This document shows positions 44,034 through 52,343 of a stretch of DNA of 64,000 bases, one piece after another. The DNA is taken from contig CAIMRY010000023.1 in NCBI GenBank assembly GCA_903843965.1, forward strand, positions 52,231 through 116,230, read 5' to 3'. Position 1 is the stretch's first letter; the number at the start of each line of letters is the position of its first letter. Below the pieces are notes generated by a model. That model searched no databases and was not told the origin of the DNA. It saw only the letters and a program-made list of their open reading frames with translations. Made by a program: the position numbers and the translations under genes. This stretch comes from an uncultured delta proteobacterium (lineage in GTDB: Bacteria; Desulfobacterota; Desulfovibrionia; Desulfovibrionales; Desulfovibrionaceae).

Positions 44034-45334
44034 TCCCGAGCCTGGCCAAAGACACGCACATATACGTTTGGTATGTGACGAAGGTAATAGCAGGGGTCAA
44101 ACAATCTTTCAAGAGTTTCTAGACTTAAGTTTTGACGAATCTCGACATCATTTTCCACCTCGCCCCGGAACGGGCGGCGCTGGTCCCAGGAGCGCATGGC
44201 TGCGGCCTGGACCATCTCATAGGCCTTCTGGCGGGGCAGGCCCAGGTCGAGCAGGGCCACCAGCACGCGCTGGGAGTAGAACAGCCCGAAAGAGCCTGCG
44301 AGGTTGCGGGCCATGTTTTCCGGCAGCACCCGCAGGTTCTTCAAGAGCCCGGCCAGGCGGTTCAAGATGTAGTCGGCCAGGATGGTGGAGTCGGGCATGA
44401 TCACGCGCTCCACGGACGAGTGGCTGATGTCGCGCTCGTGCCACAGGGGCATGTTCTCCATGCTGGCCAGGGCGTTGGTCCGGAGCAGGCGGGAGAGCCC
44501 GCACAGGTTCTCCGCGCTGATGGGGTTCTTCTTGTGCGGCATGGCCGAAGAGCCCTTCTGGCCCTTGGAGAAGCCCTCCTCCACCTCCGAGACCTCGGTG
44601 CGCTGCAAATGCCGCAGCTCCGTGCACAGGCGCTCCACCCCGCCGCCCAGAAGCGCCAGGCTGGTGAAGTAATGGGCGTGGCGGTCGCGCTGGACGATCT
44701 GGGTGCTTACCGGGTCCACAGCCAGACCGAGGAGCTCGCAGGCGTGGGCCTCCAGCTCGGGCGAGAGGTGGGCGTACGTGCCCACCGCGCCGGAGATCTT
44801 GCCCACGCGGATGTTCTCCACCGCAGCGGTGAAGCGCTCCTTGTGCCGGGCGAACTCGGCGTAAAATCCGGCCATCTTGAGGCCGAAGCTGGTGGGCTCG
44901 GCGTGGATGCCGTGGGTGCGGCCCATGCACAGAAGGTTCTGGTGGGCCAGGGCCATGTCCTTCAGCACCGCCAGCACGCGGTCGATGTCGGCCAGGATCA
45001 TCCTGCCCGCGCGCACAAGCACAAGCGCATTGGCCGTGTCCACGATGTCCGAGCTGGTGCAGCCCAGGTGGATGAAGCGCGCGGCCGGGCCCACACGCTC
45101 CTCCACCGCAGTCAAAAAGGCGATCACGTCGTGGCGGGTCTTCTCCTCGATCTCCAGGATGCGCGCCACGTCGAACCCGGCCTTGGCGCGTATCTCGGCC
45201 ATGTCGGACTCGGGGATGACGCCGAGCCTGGCCCAGGCCTCGCACACGGCCAGCTCCACCTCAAGCCAGGAGGCGAAGCGGGCCTCCATGGTCCACAACG
45301 CGGCCATTTCAGGACGGGAATAGCGTTCGATCAT
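44030..45334 (-). CDS. purB: Adenylosuccinate lyase
   Basis: 434 residues. Fumarase/aspartase superfamily signature GSSAMPHKKNPISAENL, plus HLGCTSSDIVDTA and MGRTHGIHAEPTSFG with catalytic His. Works twice in purine synthesis (SAICAR and adenylosuccinate cleavage). Coupled by a 4-bp overlap to pyrE, which joins purine and pyrimidine pathways in one transcript. Confidence 0.95.
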   Translation of the reverse strand: MIERYSRPEMAALWTMEARFASWLEVELAVCEAWARLGVIPESDMAEIRAKAGFDVARILEIEEKTRHDVIAFLTAVEERVGPAARFIHLGCTSSDIVDTANALVLVRAGRMILADIDRVLAVLKDMALAHQNLLCMGRTHGIHAEPTSFGLKMAGFYAEFARHKERFTAAVENIRVGKISGAVGTYAHLSPELEAHACELLGLAVDPVSTQIVQRDRHAHYFTSLALLGGGVERLCTELRHLQRTEVSEVEEGFSKGQKGSSAMPHKKNPISAENLCGLSRLLRTNALASMENMPLWHERDISHSSVERVIMPDSTILADYILNRLAGLLKNLRVLPENMARNLAGSFGLFYSQRVLVALLDLGLPRQKAYEMVQAAAMRSWDQRRPFRGEVENDVEIRQNLSLETLERLFDPCYYLRHIPNVYVRVFGQARE

Positions 45335-45443
45335 GCGTCTCTTCCAATGGTGTACACGTTCCGGCGGCGCTTGGGAGGGGTGCCTGAGGGAGGATCAATC
45401 AGCGGCTGAAGACACCGGTTCGGCAGCGCCGCACGCGCGGATG

Positions 45444-45468
45444 AAAAACGAAAGGCGGGAAGGGCCTT
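45444..45468 (-). terminator. Possible terminator between fmdB-like gene and purB
   Basis: Short stem AAGGC/GCCTT with a 7-base loop followed in the minus direction by TCGTTTTT. It lies 12 bases after the zinc-ribbon gene stop. Weak stem. Confidence 0.4.
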
Positions 45469-45479
45469 GTCTTACTGCT

Positions 45480-45809
45480 CTAGCTGGCCACGGCGGCGGG
45501 GGCCGGGGCCGGGGCGGCCTTGGTCTCCGCAGGCTTGGCCTGGGCGGCGCAGTCGCAGGGCGCGGCAGGGGCCGTGGACGCCGGACAGGCTGCTCCCGTG
45601 GCCGCAGACACAGTCTCGGGCGGCGCGGGCTTGTCCGTGTAGCCGCTGGCGTACCAGCCGCCGCCCTTGAGCACGAAGGAAGTGCTGGAGATGAGCCTGC
45701 TGGCCTTGCCGTTGCAAACGGGGCACGGGATGTCCCGCTCCTCATAGTCCTTCTGCCAGTCTTCGAAGATCTGCTTGCAGTCCTCGCAGCTGTACTCGTA
45801 AATCGGCAT
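45480..45809 (-). CDS. FmdB-family zinc ribbon protein
   Basis: 109 residues. MPIYEYSCEDCKQIFE with CxxC (Cys8/Cys11) and CPVC (Cys29/Cys32) form the zinc ribbon of the putative regulatory FmdB family; FVLKGGGWYASGY is the second conserved block. The last 45 residues are an Ala/Pro/Cys-rich tail not typical of the domain. Ribosome site GGAGGCAG. Role undefined; the family name comes from methylotroph formamidase/amidase operons. Confidence 0.9.
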   Translation of the reverse strand: MPIYEYSCEDCKQIFEDWQKDYEERDIPCPVCNGKASRLISSTSFVLKGGGWYASGYTDKPAPPETVSAATGAACPASTAPAAPCDCAAQAKPAETKAAPAPAPAAVAS

Positions 45810-45895
45810 CGTTCTGCCTCCAAAAGGTGGTCTGCCCGCCACGCGCGGGCCCAGATAAGTGATGAGGCGGCCCGAAAGCCGCCCATCTGCTTTGC

Positions 45896-46012
45896 CTATT
45901 TGCCCTTGACCGCTGCCTTGGCCTCGCGGATGCGCTCCTTGAGACGCTCTTCGCGGCGCTTGCGGCGGCGACCGATTTCCTTCATGCGTTCAACTTTCTT
46001 GTGCTTGCCCAT
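45896..46012 (-). CDS. Very small basic protein
   Basis: 38 residues, strongly basic (MGKHKKVERMKEIGRRRKRR start), all helix-like, with a strong GGAGGAACC ribosome site. Many relatives of this size seem to exist in this lineage by memory, but I cannot name a family. High charge suggests RNA or ribosome association. It is followed 86 bases later by the FmdB-like gene on the same strand. Confidence 0.65.
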   Translation of the reverse strand: MGKHKKVERMKEIGRRRKRREERLKERIREAKAAVKGK

Positions 46013-46202
46013 GGTTCCTCCTGGGAAATGCGCGTCTGGCGCGGCTTGGATGCGAGGTTTCCTAGCGCACATCCAGGGGCTTGTAAAGCGCGGACCCAGG
46101 CCGCGCGTTCTTCGGTTTGACTTGACGCAAGGCCGGATGATGCCCATTATTCAGATGACGCGGCGCAAATCCGCGAATCATTCCTGTTGCAAGGAGATTC
46201 TC

Positions 46203-46703
46203 ATGGCAGGCGACCAATACGCCTCTGCGGTGGCAGACATCGCCCAGGTGTTCATGTTTGAACAATGGCTGCGGAATTATTTCGTTGTGGAAACAAACGG
46301 CGCGCTGTTCATCGAGATACCCCAGGACGACCTGAAGGAGATCTTTGAAAAGCACGAGGGCTTGGTCGGCTTGGCCGAAATGTTCAACCACGACGAGATC
46401 ACCTACGAAAAGAGCCAGACCATGGTCTGCGCCTTTGTGGGCGCCCGCTTCGACGGCTCCAAGTACGCCCCGGACGTGGTGGCCCGCACGCTGGACAGCA
46501 AGGCCTTCAAGATCGAGATGTACGTTTTCGGCGTGTGGCTCAAGGGTCACGAGTCGTACCTGGACGCCCAGAAGCTGCCCTTTGCCGAGTGGCAGGAGAT
46601 GTACGCCGGCTGGTCCGCGCTGGATCAGGTCAAGGAGTACCGGCGCAAGCTGGAGGCCGGCGGGGACGACCCGAACCGGCCTTCTAGCGCATGCGCGCAC
46701 TAG
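46203..46703 (+). CDS. Conserved-looking protein of unknown function
   Basis: 166 residues from ATG with GCAAGGAG upstream. Acidic, no signal peptide or TM helix. Segments such as VFMFEQWLRNYFVVE, LIEIPQDDLKEIFEKH-like and GVWLKGHESYLDAQ point to a compact alpha/beta protein. Cys is rare. No family recognised. It is flanked by the small basic gene (divergent) and a PilZ gene 94 bases downstream. Confidence 0.75.
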   Translation: MAGDQYASAVADIAQVFMFEQWLRNYFVVETNGALFIEIPQDDLKEIFEKHEGLVGLAEMFNHDEITYEKSQTMVCAFVGARFDGSKYAPDVVARTLDSKAFKIEMYVFGVWLKGHESYLDAQKLPFAEWQEMYAGWSALDQVKEYRRKLEAGGDDPNRPSSACAH

Positions 46704-46797
46704 CCCTTGCGTCGTGACCGGGATTTGTAATACATGTCGATCTGCTTGAATTTGCGCCCGCACAGGGCTCAAGGAACTGTCCCGGTCCCCCTAACCT

Positions 46798-47694
46798 GTG
46801 GTGAGGTCTTCTGCGGTGTGCGCTCTCTGGGCCAAGGCTGACGAAGAAGACTCTGCGCGCAAGCGCAAGCTGGTGCAAGACATGCTGGAGGACATCCGAG
46901 ACCAGCGTGCCAAGCTCAAGCTCGACTTCGACAAAAGCGTCACCAGCTTGAAGGAGATCACGGCCACACTCATCGAGTACGACGAGGAGAGCCTGACCCT
47001 GGAAGTGACCGCGCTCAAGGGCGCCTCCGGCACTTGGATCGGGGCCGGGGTCTCCTGCTTTTTCCGCATCCGCGACCGCGAGGCCCGGGGCCGCGAGCAG
47101 TTTTTGACCTTCAGCGCGCGCGTCAAGAGCGTGGAGCAGCGCCCAAGCGGCATGGTCCACTTCGTCCTGGGGCTGCCGGACACCTTCAAAAGCGCCCAGC
47201 TGCGCCGCAGCGTGCGCGTCAGCGTGGACCAGCGCAAGGTGCCCACCCTGCGCTTCTGGCGCGAGCTGCCCTCGGGCACCACCCTGGCCGAGGCCGAGCC
47301 GCTTCTGGACAGCGCGCGCGACGCCAAGCGCGGGCTCAAGGTGGACAACTTCTCGGCCAACGGCATGCGCCTGCTGGTGAAAAACGCCCTGATGCACGAG
47401 GCCCTGCCCGAGCAGAAAAAGGGCGAACGCTTCTCGTTCCAGTTCCAGGCCGTGGCCGAGCCCGGCAGCCCGGTGGCCACCTTCTGGGTCAACGCCACCC
47501 TGCGCAATGTCTTCAGCGACATGCAAAAGGGCGAAACCGCGCTCGGCTTCGAGTTCTTGTCCGAGGGCTTTGTCGACGAGGACCAGCGGCTCGTGTGGCG
47601 GCCGCTGAAGTTCGACGAGGTGGACGGCCTGGGCAAGTTCGTCTTCAAGTGGAACCTGGACCTCTACCGCGAGAAGGGCATCGGCCAGGGCTAG
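46798..47694 (+). CDS. PilZ-domain protein (second)
   Basis: 298 residues from GTG at 46798; GTG at 46816, preceded by GAGG, is an equally good start. The N-terminal region is helical and charged, then a YcgR-like beta domain (about 45-130). The PilZ domain has LRRSVRVSV (Arg motif) and NFSANGMRLL (D/NxSxxG motif), both well kept, so c-di-GMP binding is expected. Charged linker LLDSARDAKRG lies between the motifs. Target unknown. Confidence 0.8.
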   Translation: MVRSSAVCALWAKADEEDSARKRKLVQDMLEDIRDQRAKLKLDFDKSVTSLKEITATLIEYDEESLTLEVTALKGASGTWIGAGVSCFFRIRDREARGREQFLTFSARVKSVEQRPSGMVHFVLGLPDTFKSAQLRRSVRVSVDQRKVPTLRFWRELPSGTTLAEAEPLLDSARDAKRGLKVDNFSANGMRLLVKNALMHEALPEQKKGERFSFQFQAVAEPGSPVATFWVNATLRNVFSDMQKGETALGFEFLSEGFVDEDQRLVWRPLKFDEVDGLGKFVFKWNLDLYREKGIGQG

Positions 47695-47763
47695 CCGCGC
47701 CGCCGTTTCCGCGCCTGCGCGCCCCTCATTCCGTCCGCAAAAAGGCCTGCGCCAGCCGCGCGG

Positions 47764-48186
47764 CTAGTAGCGCACCCTGGGCCGCACCTCGATGGGCTGG
47801 GCGGCGAAAGGATCGGTTGCGGCCTTTTTCTTGGGCGGGGTGGCGCCCATGACGGTGTCGCCGGTGTCCTCGTCGCGGCCGACGCTGAGCCCGCCGGCTC
47901 CGGGGGTGCTCATCTCATAGTCGCGGCGGTTCCTGGCCGTGTCGACGTTCGGGAACTTGGAGGGCCGGGGCTCGTCGTCGGCCGGGCCCGATTGGGCCGG
48001 GGCCGACTGGGCCGCAGCCGGGGTTTTGACCTTGAATTGCAGCGGCATCGGGGGCGGACCAAAGTCCGGGGACTCCTCCGGGGTCGTCACGGGCCGGCGC
48101 ACGCTGTTGTCCTGGGCCTGCGCCAGCAGGGGCAAGAGCAGGACGCAGCACGCGGCCAGCGCGCATCTGGCGATTTTCTGACGCAT
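47764..48186 (-). CDS. Secreted Pro-rich protein of unknown function
   Basis: 140 residues with a clear GGAGGAACC ribosome site and a signal peptide ending AQAQD (about residue 25). Mature part is Pro/Ala/Asp-rich and probably disordered, ending in ATDPFAAQPIEVRPRVRY. No domain. It is divergent from purM with 135 bases between starts. Confidence 0.7.
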   Translation of the reverse strand: MRQKIARCALAACCVLLLPLLAQAQDNSVRRPVTTPEESPDFGPPPMPLQFKVKTPAAAQSAPAQSGPADDEPRPSKFPNVDTARNRRDYEMSTPGAGGLSVGRDEDTGDTVMGATPPKKKAATDPFAAQPIEVRPRVRY

Positions 48187-48321
48187 GGTTCCTCCGGGGC
48201 TTCCGGGCCGGTCGGCCCAGGATTTAGGGTTTGAATTGCGCCCGGATTCGGTATACCAACAACAATCACAGGGACGCAACGGCCCGTCTGGGGCCACGCA
48301 GCACATGGAGGATCACAGAGC

Positions 48322-49377
48322 ATGTCCAACCGCGCCGATGCCTACAAGGCCGCCGGGGTCAACATCGACGAGGCCAACCGGTTCGTGGAGCGCATCAAGG
48401 CCCTGGCCCAAAGCACCCACGGCAAGGGCGTGCTTTCGGGAATCGGCGGCTTTGGCGGCCTGTTCAAACCGGACTTAAGCAACATCCATGCCCCGGTGCT
48501 CGTTTCCGGCACGGACGGCGTGGGCACCAAGCTCAAACTCAGCTTCGCCTTTGGCGGGCACGACACCATCGGCATCGACCTGGTGGCCATGAGCGTCAAC
48601 GACGTGCTGGTCCAGGGGGCCAAGCCGCTGTTCTTCCTCGACTACTTCGCCACCGGCAAGCTCGACTCGGACATCGCCGTGCGGGTGGTGGCGGGCATCG
48701 TGGAGGGCTGCAACCAGTCCAAGTGCGCGCTGCTGGGCGGGGAGACGGCGGAAATGCCCGGCTTCTACGCCGACGGCGAGTACGACCTCTCCGGCTTCTG
48801 CGTGGGCATGGTCGACTACGACAATATCGTGGACGGCTCCCGGATCGGGCACGACGACGTGCTGGTGGGCCTGGCCTCCACCGGGCCCCACGCCAACGGC
48901 TATTCGCTCATCCGCAAGATCTACGACGCCTCCGGCCTCACCGGCGCGGACATCCTGCCCGGCAGCGACCAGACCGTGGCCGAGGCGCTGATGGCCCCCA
49001 CGCGCATCTATGTGCAGCCGGTGCTCAACATCCTGCGCGACCTTCCGGTCAAGGGCATGTGCCACATCACCGGCGGCGGCTTTTACGACAACCTGCCGCG
49101 CGTGCTGCCCAAGGGCGTGGCCGCGCACATCCGCTTCGGCTCCTGGCCGGTCGGGCCCGTGTTCCAGTGGCTCAAGACCCAGGGCCGGCTCTCCTGGCCG
49201 GAAATGCTGCAGATCTTCAACACCGGCATCGGCTATGTGCTCGTGGTCAAGAAGGACGCGGTCAACGACGTCATGGACCGGCTGGCGGCCATGGACACGC
49301 CGAGCTACGTCATCGGCGAGGTCAATCCCCGCGTGGGCGACGAGGAGCAGGTGCAGGTGATTTTCCCCGAGGGCTGA
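48322..49377 (+). CDS. purM: Phosphoribosylformylglycinamidine cyclo-ligase (AIR synthetase)
   Basis: 351 residues, family length. ATP/FGAM-binding blocks: GIGGFGGLF, SGTDGVGTKLKLA-like, GIDLVAMSVNDVLVQGAKPLFFLDYFA, and GGETAEMPGFY; late HITGGGFYDNLPR. Catalyses the fifth step of purine synthesis. ATG preceded by GGAGGATC. A strong terminator follows. purB is 3 kb away on the other strand. Confidence 0.95.
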   Translation: MSNRADAYKAAGVNIDEANRFVERIKALAQSTHGKGVLSGIGGFGGLFKPDLSNIHAPVLVSGTDGVGTKLKLSFAFGGHDTIGIDLVAMSVNDVLVQGAKPLFFLDYFATGKLDSDIAVRVVAGIVEGCNQSKCALLGGETAEMPGFYADGEYDLSGFCVGMVDYDNIVDGSRIGHDDVLVGLASTGPHANGYSLIRKIYDASGLTGADILPGSDQTVAEALMAPTRIYVQPVLNILRDLPVKGMCHITGGGFYDNLPRVLPKGVAAHIRFGSWPVGPVFQWLKTQGRLSWPEMLQIFNTGIGYVLVVKKDAVNDVMDRLAAMDTPSYVIGEVNPRVGDEEQVQVIFPEG

Positions 49378-49411
49378 GGCATAGACCGGCCACGCGCCCT
49401 GGCGCAAAAGA

Positions 49412-49437
49412 AAAGCCCCGGTTCGCCGGGGCTTTCT
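49412..49437 (+). terminator. Intrinsic terminator after purM
   Basis: Ten-base stem AAAGCCCCGG/CCGGGGCTTT with UUCG tetraloop, followed by CTT. Because the stem starts with AAA and ends with TTT it can serve both strands (the LUD gene ends at 49458). Confidence 0.85.
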
Positions 49438-49457
49438 TCGTTCGCTGCGCCGCCGGG

Positions 49458-50114
49458 CTAGAAGCCCAAATCCTCGCCCACCAGGACCACGTGGATGCGG
49501 TCCTTGACCGCCGAGCCCTCGATGACCGACCAGATGTTGCAGATCTTGGTCTCGCTCATGCACTGGTGGCAGCGGCCATCCTCCAGGCAGGGGTTTTTCA
49601 GGCCATAGGCCTCGGCCAGGCGGATGTTGTTGGCCGGGGCCGCCACCGTGCGCACGCGGGCGTACGCGGCGTCAAGATCCCAGGCCACCTTGTTCATGCC
49701 CACCACCAGGATGACCTTGGTCGGCCCGAAGATCATGGCGCCCACGCGGTTGCCCGTGCCGTCCAGGTTCACCAGCCGCCCGTCCAGGGTGATGGCGTTG
49801 GTGCTGGCCACCATGACATCGGCCAGCAGGCCCTGGCGGCGCACGTCCAGCGCCGCCTCCTTGCTCAGGCCCGGGGCGTAGGGGTCCATGAGGGTCACGC
49901 CCGGCTTGGCCGCGATGGCCGCCCACAGGCCCAGGCCGCCAGCGGACTCGCTGCCGCAGCGGATGACCCTGGCCGGGCTGGGGATGAGCGAGAGCACCTC
50001 GGCCCGGACGGCCTCTGCCGTGGGCACGAAGCTGCCCGCCATTTTGCGGCGGTTCAGGTTCACGATGATCTTGGCGGCCTGTTTCTCGCGCTGGGCCAGC
50101 AGGTTCTTGTCCAT
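49458..50114 (-). CDS. LUD-domain protein (lactate-utilisation-type)
   Basis: 218 residues from ATG with GAGGACG upstream. The LUD/DUF162 block ASTNAITLDGRLVNLDGTGN and AMIFGPTKVILV are diagnostic. C-terminal NPCLEDGRCHQCMS carries Cys residues that may bind a metal cluster or zinc. LUD proteins occur in lactate oxidation (LutB/LutC) but this stand-alone short form is common in anaerobes and not functionally proven. No LutA/LutB genes adjacent. Confidence 0.85.
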   Translation of the reverse strand: MDKNLLAQREKQAAKIIVNLNRRKMAGSFVPTAEAVRAEVLSLIPSPARVIRCGSESAGGLGLWAAIAAKPGVTLMDPYAPGLSKEAALDVRRQGLLADVMVASTNAITLDGRLVNLDGTGNRVGAMIFGPTKVILVVGMNKVAWDLDAAYARVRTVAAPANNIRLAEAYGLKNPCLEDGRCHQCMSETKICNIWSVIEGSAVKDRIHVVLVGEDLGF

Positions 50115-50246
50115 GCGTCCTCCTCGATCGGGCGGGGGTTGGGGGGTTGCAACACTTCTGACGCGACTATGCAGCCACGCCAGGGCCGCGTCAACGGACA
50201 CGGGTGTAAGTCCGGGGATCGCACATTCAAGCACACGATATCCATA

Positions 50247-50275
50247 TTGACATGTCGCCCGGATTGAACCATTGT
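50247..50275 (+). promoter_or_regulatory. Candidate promoter for the 56-residue gene
   Basis: Perfect TTGACA at 50247-50252, 17-base spacer, CATTGT at 50270-50275 (three of six matches to the -10 consensus). Start codon 29 bases beyond. Local GC is low. Confidence 0.4.
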
Positions 50276-50303
50276 CTCGCAAAGACATAAATGAGGAGCG
50301 ATA

Positions 50304-50474
50304 ATGTCCAAGCAGCCCATCGGAACAACCGCATCAACTGGCCAGAAGTGTCCTGAGTCAGGCGTCTGGAAGGTCGTCAGCACCCCTTCCACAACCGCCC
50401 CAATTGCCCAGGGTAACGTCATGCCGCCTTACGACGGCAAGTCCGTCACCTGGAAACTCATTCAATACGCCTAA
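50304..50474 (+). CDS. Small 56-residue protein with SGVWKVV...TWKLIQYA motif
   Basis: 56 residues with GAGGAG six bases before the ATG. It reads as a compact beta-strand protein: TGQKCPESGVWKVVSTPSTT, a loop containing NVMPPYDGK, then VTWKLIQYA. The pattern CPESGxWxVV-x-PSTTAPIA-x-G-N-x-MPPY recalls a family of very small bacterial proteins I have seen but cannot name. Single Cys. It stands alone, divergent from the LUD gene. Confidence 0.75.
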   Translation: MSKQPIGTTASTGQKCPESGVWKVVSTPSTTAPIAQGNVMPPYDGKSVTWKLIQYA

Positions 50475-50497
50475 ACCGCCTCTCCAGGCCCACAATG

Positions 50498-50535
50498 AAA
50501 AGCCCCGGCGCAGACTCGTGTCAACGCCGGGGGCT
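50498..50535 (-). terminator. Intrinsic terminator of the ammonium transporter gene
   Basis: Minus-strand stem AGCCCCCGGCG/CGCCGGGGCT with one bulged base, 14-base loop, followed by TTTT. It lies 22 bases beyond the amt stop. Confidence 0.78.
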
Positions 50536-50556
50536 GCTTGCTGAAGTGAACCGGGG

Positions 50557-51819
50557 CTACATGCGCGAGCCAGCGTCCAGGCTGTCCGAGTAGGCGGTCT
50601 CGGTGTGCTCGGCCTGGTCCAGGCCGGTGCTCTCGGCCTCGGGGGTCAGGCGCAGGCCCATGGTCATGTTCACGGCCTTGAGCAGCAGCCAGCTGGCCAC
50701 CAGGGCGTACGCGCCCACGGCCAGCACGCCCACGGCCTGGATGCCGAACTGGGACGCGTTGCCGTAGAACAGGCCGTCCACGCCGTTCGGGTTCACGGCC
50801 TTGGTGGCCAAAAGCCCGGCCAAAAGCGTGCCGGTGAGCCCGCCCAGGCCGTGGATGCCCACCACGTCGAGGCTGTCGTCGTAGCCCAGGCGCGCCTTGA
50901 ACATCACGCCAAAGTAGCAGGCCGCGCCCGCGATGAGGCCGATGGCCATGGCCGAGGGCGCGGTGACGAACCCGGCCGCCGGGGTAATGGTGGCCAGCCC
51001 GGCCACAGCGCCGGAGGCCGCGCCCAGCGTGGTCGGCTTGCCCCGGTGGAACCACTCCACGATGATCCACATGGCCATGCCGGCCATGCCGCCCATGTGC
51101 GTGGCCACAAAGGCCGTGCCCGCCACCCCGTCCGCCGCCAGCGCGCTGCCTGCGTTGAAGCCGAACCAGCCGAACCACAACAGCCCGGTGCCAAGCAGGG
51201 TCATGGGCAGATTGTGCGGGAAGAACTGGCGCTTGCCGTAGTCACGCCGGGGGCCGATGACAAAGACCGCAGCCAGGGCCGCCGCGCCGCAGGTCAGGTG
51301 CACCACCAGCCCGCCCGCGAAGTCGACCACGCCAAGGAGCTTGAGCCAGCCGCCCGCGCCCCAGACCCAGTGGCAGACCGGGTTGTACACCAAGACCGCC
51401 CAGAGCAGGCTGAACACCAGAAACGGCGCGAAGCGCACGCGCTCGGCAAAGGCCCCGGTGATGAGCGCCGGGGTGATCACCGCGAACATGCACTGGTAGA
51501 TCATGAACACCGAGTGCGGGATGGTGGCGGCGTAGTCGGCGTTGGGGGCCGCGCCCACGCCCGCGACCCAGGCCCAGGCCAGGCTGCCGGTGATGCCCGA
51601 GACGTCCGGCCCGAAGCTCATGGAATAGCCCAGGGCCACCCACTCCATGCTGATGAGGGCGATGAGGAAAAAGCTCTGCATGATGGTGCCGAGCACGTTC
51701 TTGCCGCGCACCATGCCGCCGTAGAACAGGGCCAGGCCCGGCGTCATGAGCAGCACCAGCGCGGCGCTGATGAGGATGAAGGCGGTGTCTCCCGCCTGGA
51801 CCGTGGGGGCCTGGATCAT
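50557..51819 (-). CDS. amt: Ammonium transporter
   Basis: 420 residues, eleven membrane helices expected. Family motifs: PGLALFYGGMVRGKNVLGT, MQSFFLIALISMEWVALGYS, VHLTCGAAALAAVF, WFGWFGFNAGSALAADG and DVVGIHGLGGLTGTLLAGL with the twin pore His region. Forms trimeric NH3/NH4+ channels. Usually paired with a PII gene (glnK); none is adjacent. C-terminal tail is short and acidic. Start ATG has GGAGAGAC upstream; a sigma-54-like element lies about 55 bases before it. Confidence 0.95.
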   Translation of the reverse strand: MIQAPTVQAGDTAFILISAALVLLMTPGLALFYGGMVRGKNVLGTIMQSFFLIALISMEWVALGYSMSFGPDVSGITGSLAWAWVAGVGAAPNADYAATIPHSVFMIYQCMFAVITPALITGAFAERVRFAPFLVFSLLWAVLVYNPVCHWVWGAGGWLKLLGVVDFAGGLVVHLTCGAAALAAVFVIGPRRDYGKRQFFPHNLPMTLLGTGLLWFGWFGFNAGSALAADGVAGTAFVATHMGGMAGMAMWIIVEWFHRGKPTTLGAASGAVAGLATITPAAGFVTAPSAMAIGLIAGAACYFGVMFKARLGYDDSLDVVGIHGLGGLTGTLLAGLLATKAVNPNGVDGLFYGNASQFGIQAVGVLAVGAYALVASWLLLKAVNMTMGLRLTPEAESTGLDQAEHTETAYSDSLDAGSRM

Positions 51820-51873
51820 GGGTCTCTCCCTTGTGATGGGGCAGGGTGGACGGCTCCCGGCGCATGCACGCCG

Positions 51874-51889
51874 GCCGGGAATGTGCCGG
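51874..51889 (-). promoter_or_regulatory. Candidate sigma-54 promoter of amt
   Basis: Minus-strand CCGGCACATTCCCGGCC: GG and GC dinucleotides exactly 12 apart, a full GGCAC -24 box, but a GC-rich -12 box instead of TTGC. Start codon about 55 bases downstream. Nitrogen-controlled amt genes commonly use sigma-54. Confidence 0.35.
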
Positions 51890-51939
51890 AAATTGAGGGA
51901 CTGCCGCCTGCCCCGCGTGACGGCGAAATCTTCTTAGCC

Positions 51940-51990
51940 ACAATTTTGGCTTCTGCAAAGACAAAAGTGCTGCCTGTTCTGACAATTTTG
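51940..51990. promoter_or_regulatory. Direct repeat ACAATTTTG, 42 bp apart
   Basis: Copies at 51940-51948 and 51982-51990 in the AT-rich patch upstream of amt. The 42-bp spacing is four helical turns, so a protein bound to both would sit on the same DNA face. Confidence 0.4.
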
Positions 51991-52138
51991 TATGTGATGT
52001 TGGGTGTACCCGGATATGACACGAAATTTTCTTGGCGAAAATGACACTCGCCGACGATCCCAGGCAAGCATGGCGCACCCGGCTTGCCAATTCCGGCAGT
52101 TTCCGCACCGGCCAGGCAGGACAAGACCTGGGCCAGCG

Positions 52139-52246
52139 CCTTGGTCGACGCCTTGGTCAACGCTTTGGTCAACGCCTTGGTCAACGCCTTGGTCTGCGCT
52201 TTGGTCTGCGCCTTGGTCTGCGCCTTGGTCTGCGCAGGCCGAATTC
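52139..52246. repeat. 12-bp tandem array, nine units
   Basis: Nine uninterrupted units of CYTTGGTCNRCG: four with GACG/AACG endings, then five with TGCG. Two units carry CT in place of CC at the start (52163 and 52199), suggesting block duplication of a multi-unit segment. Ends 97 bases before the chosen gene start. Confidence 0.95.
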
Positions 52247-52343
52247 GGGCTCAAACGCCCGGTTGCCCGGCGGGCGCGGCTCTGCTATCTACGCGCCATC
52301 GGGCCCGCGTTGCCGGTCCGCACCCAACCCGAGCGAGGTCCCC

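Larger units (their letters stand above)
51820..52343. other. Regulatory and repeat-rich region between amt and the next gene
   Basis: 524 bases between divergent starts. It holds a sigma-54-like site, an AT-rich patch (51930-52045) with a 42-bp-spaced direct repeat, and a 12-bp x 9 tandem array (52139-52246). The frame of the plus-strand gene stays open back to 52032, but translation of the array there (GQRLGQRL...) looks non-native. Confidence 0.65.

Noticed and set aside
52139..52246. CRISPR array or coding repeat protein (ALVN/ALVC or KALT repeats)
   Set aside because: No spacers between units; the frames giving hydrophobic or Lys/Thr repeats have no start with ribosome site and end in low-complexity sequence.
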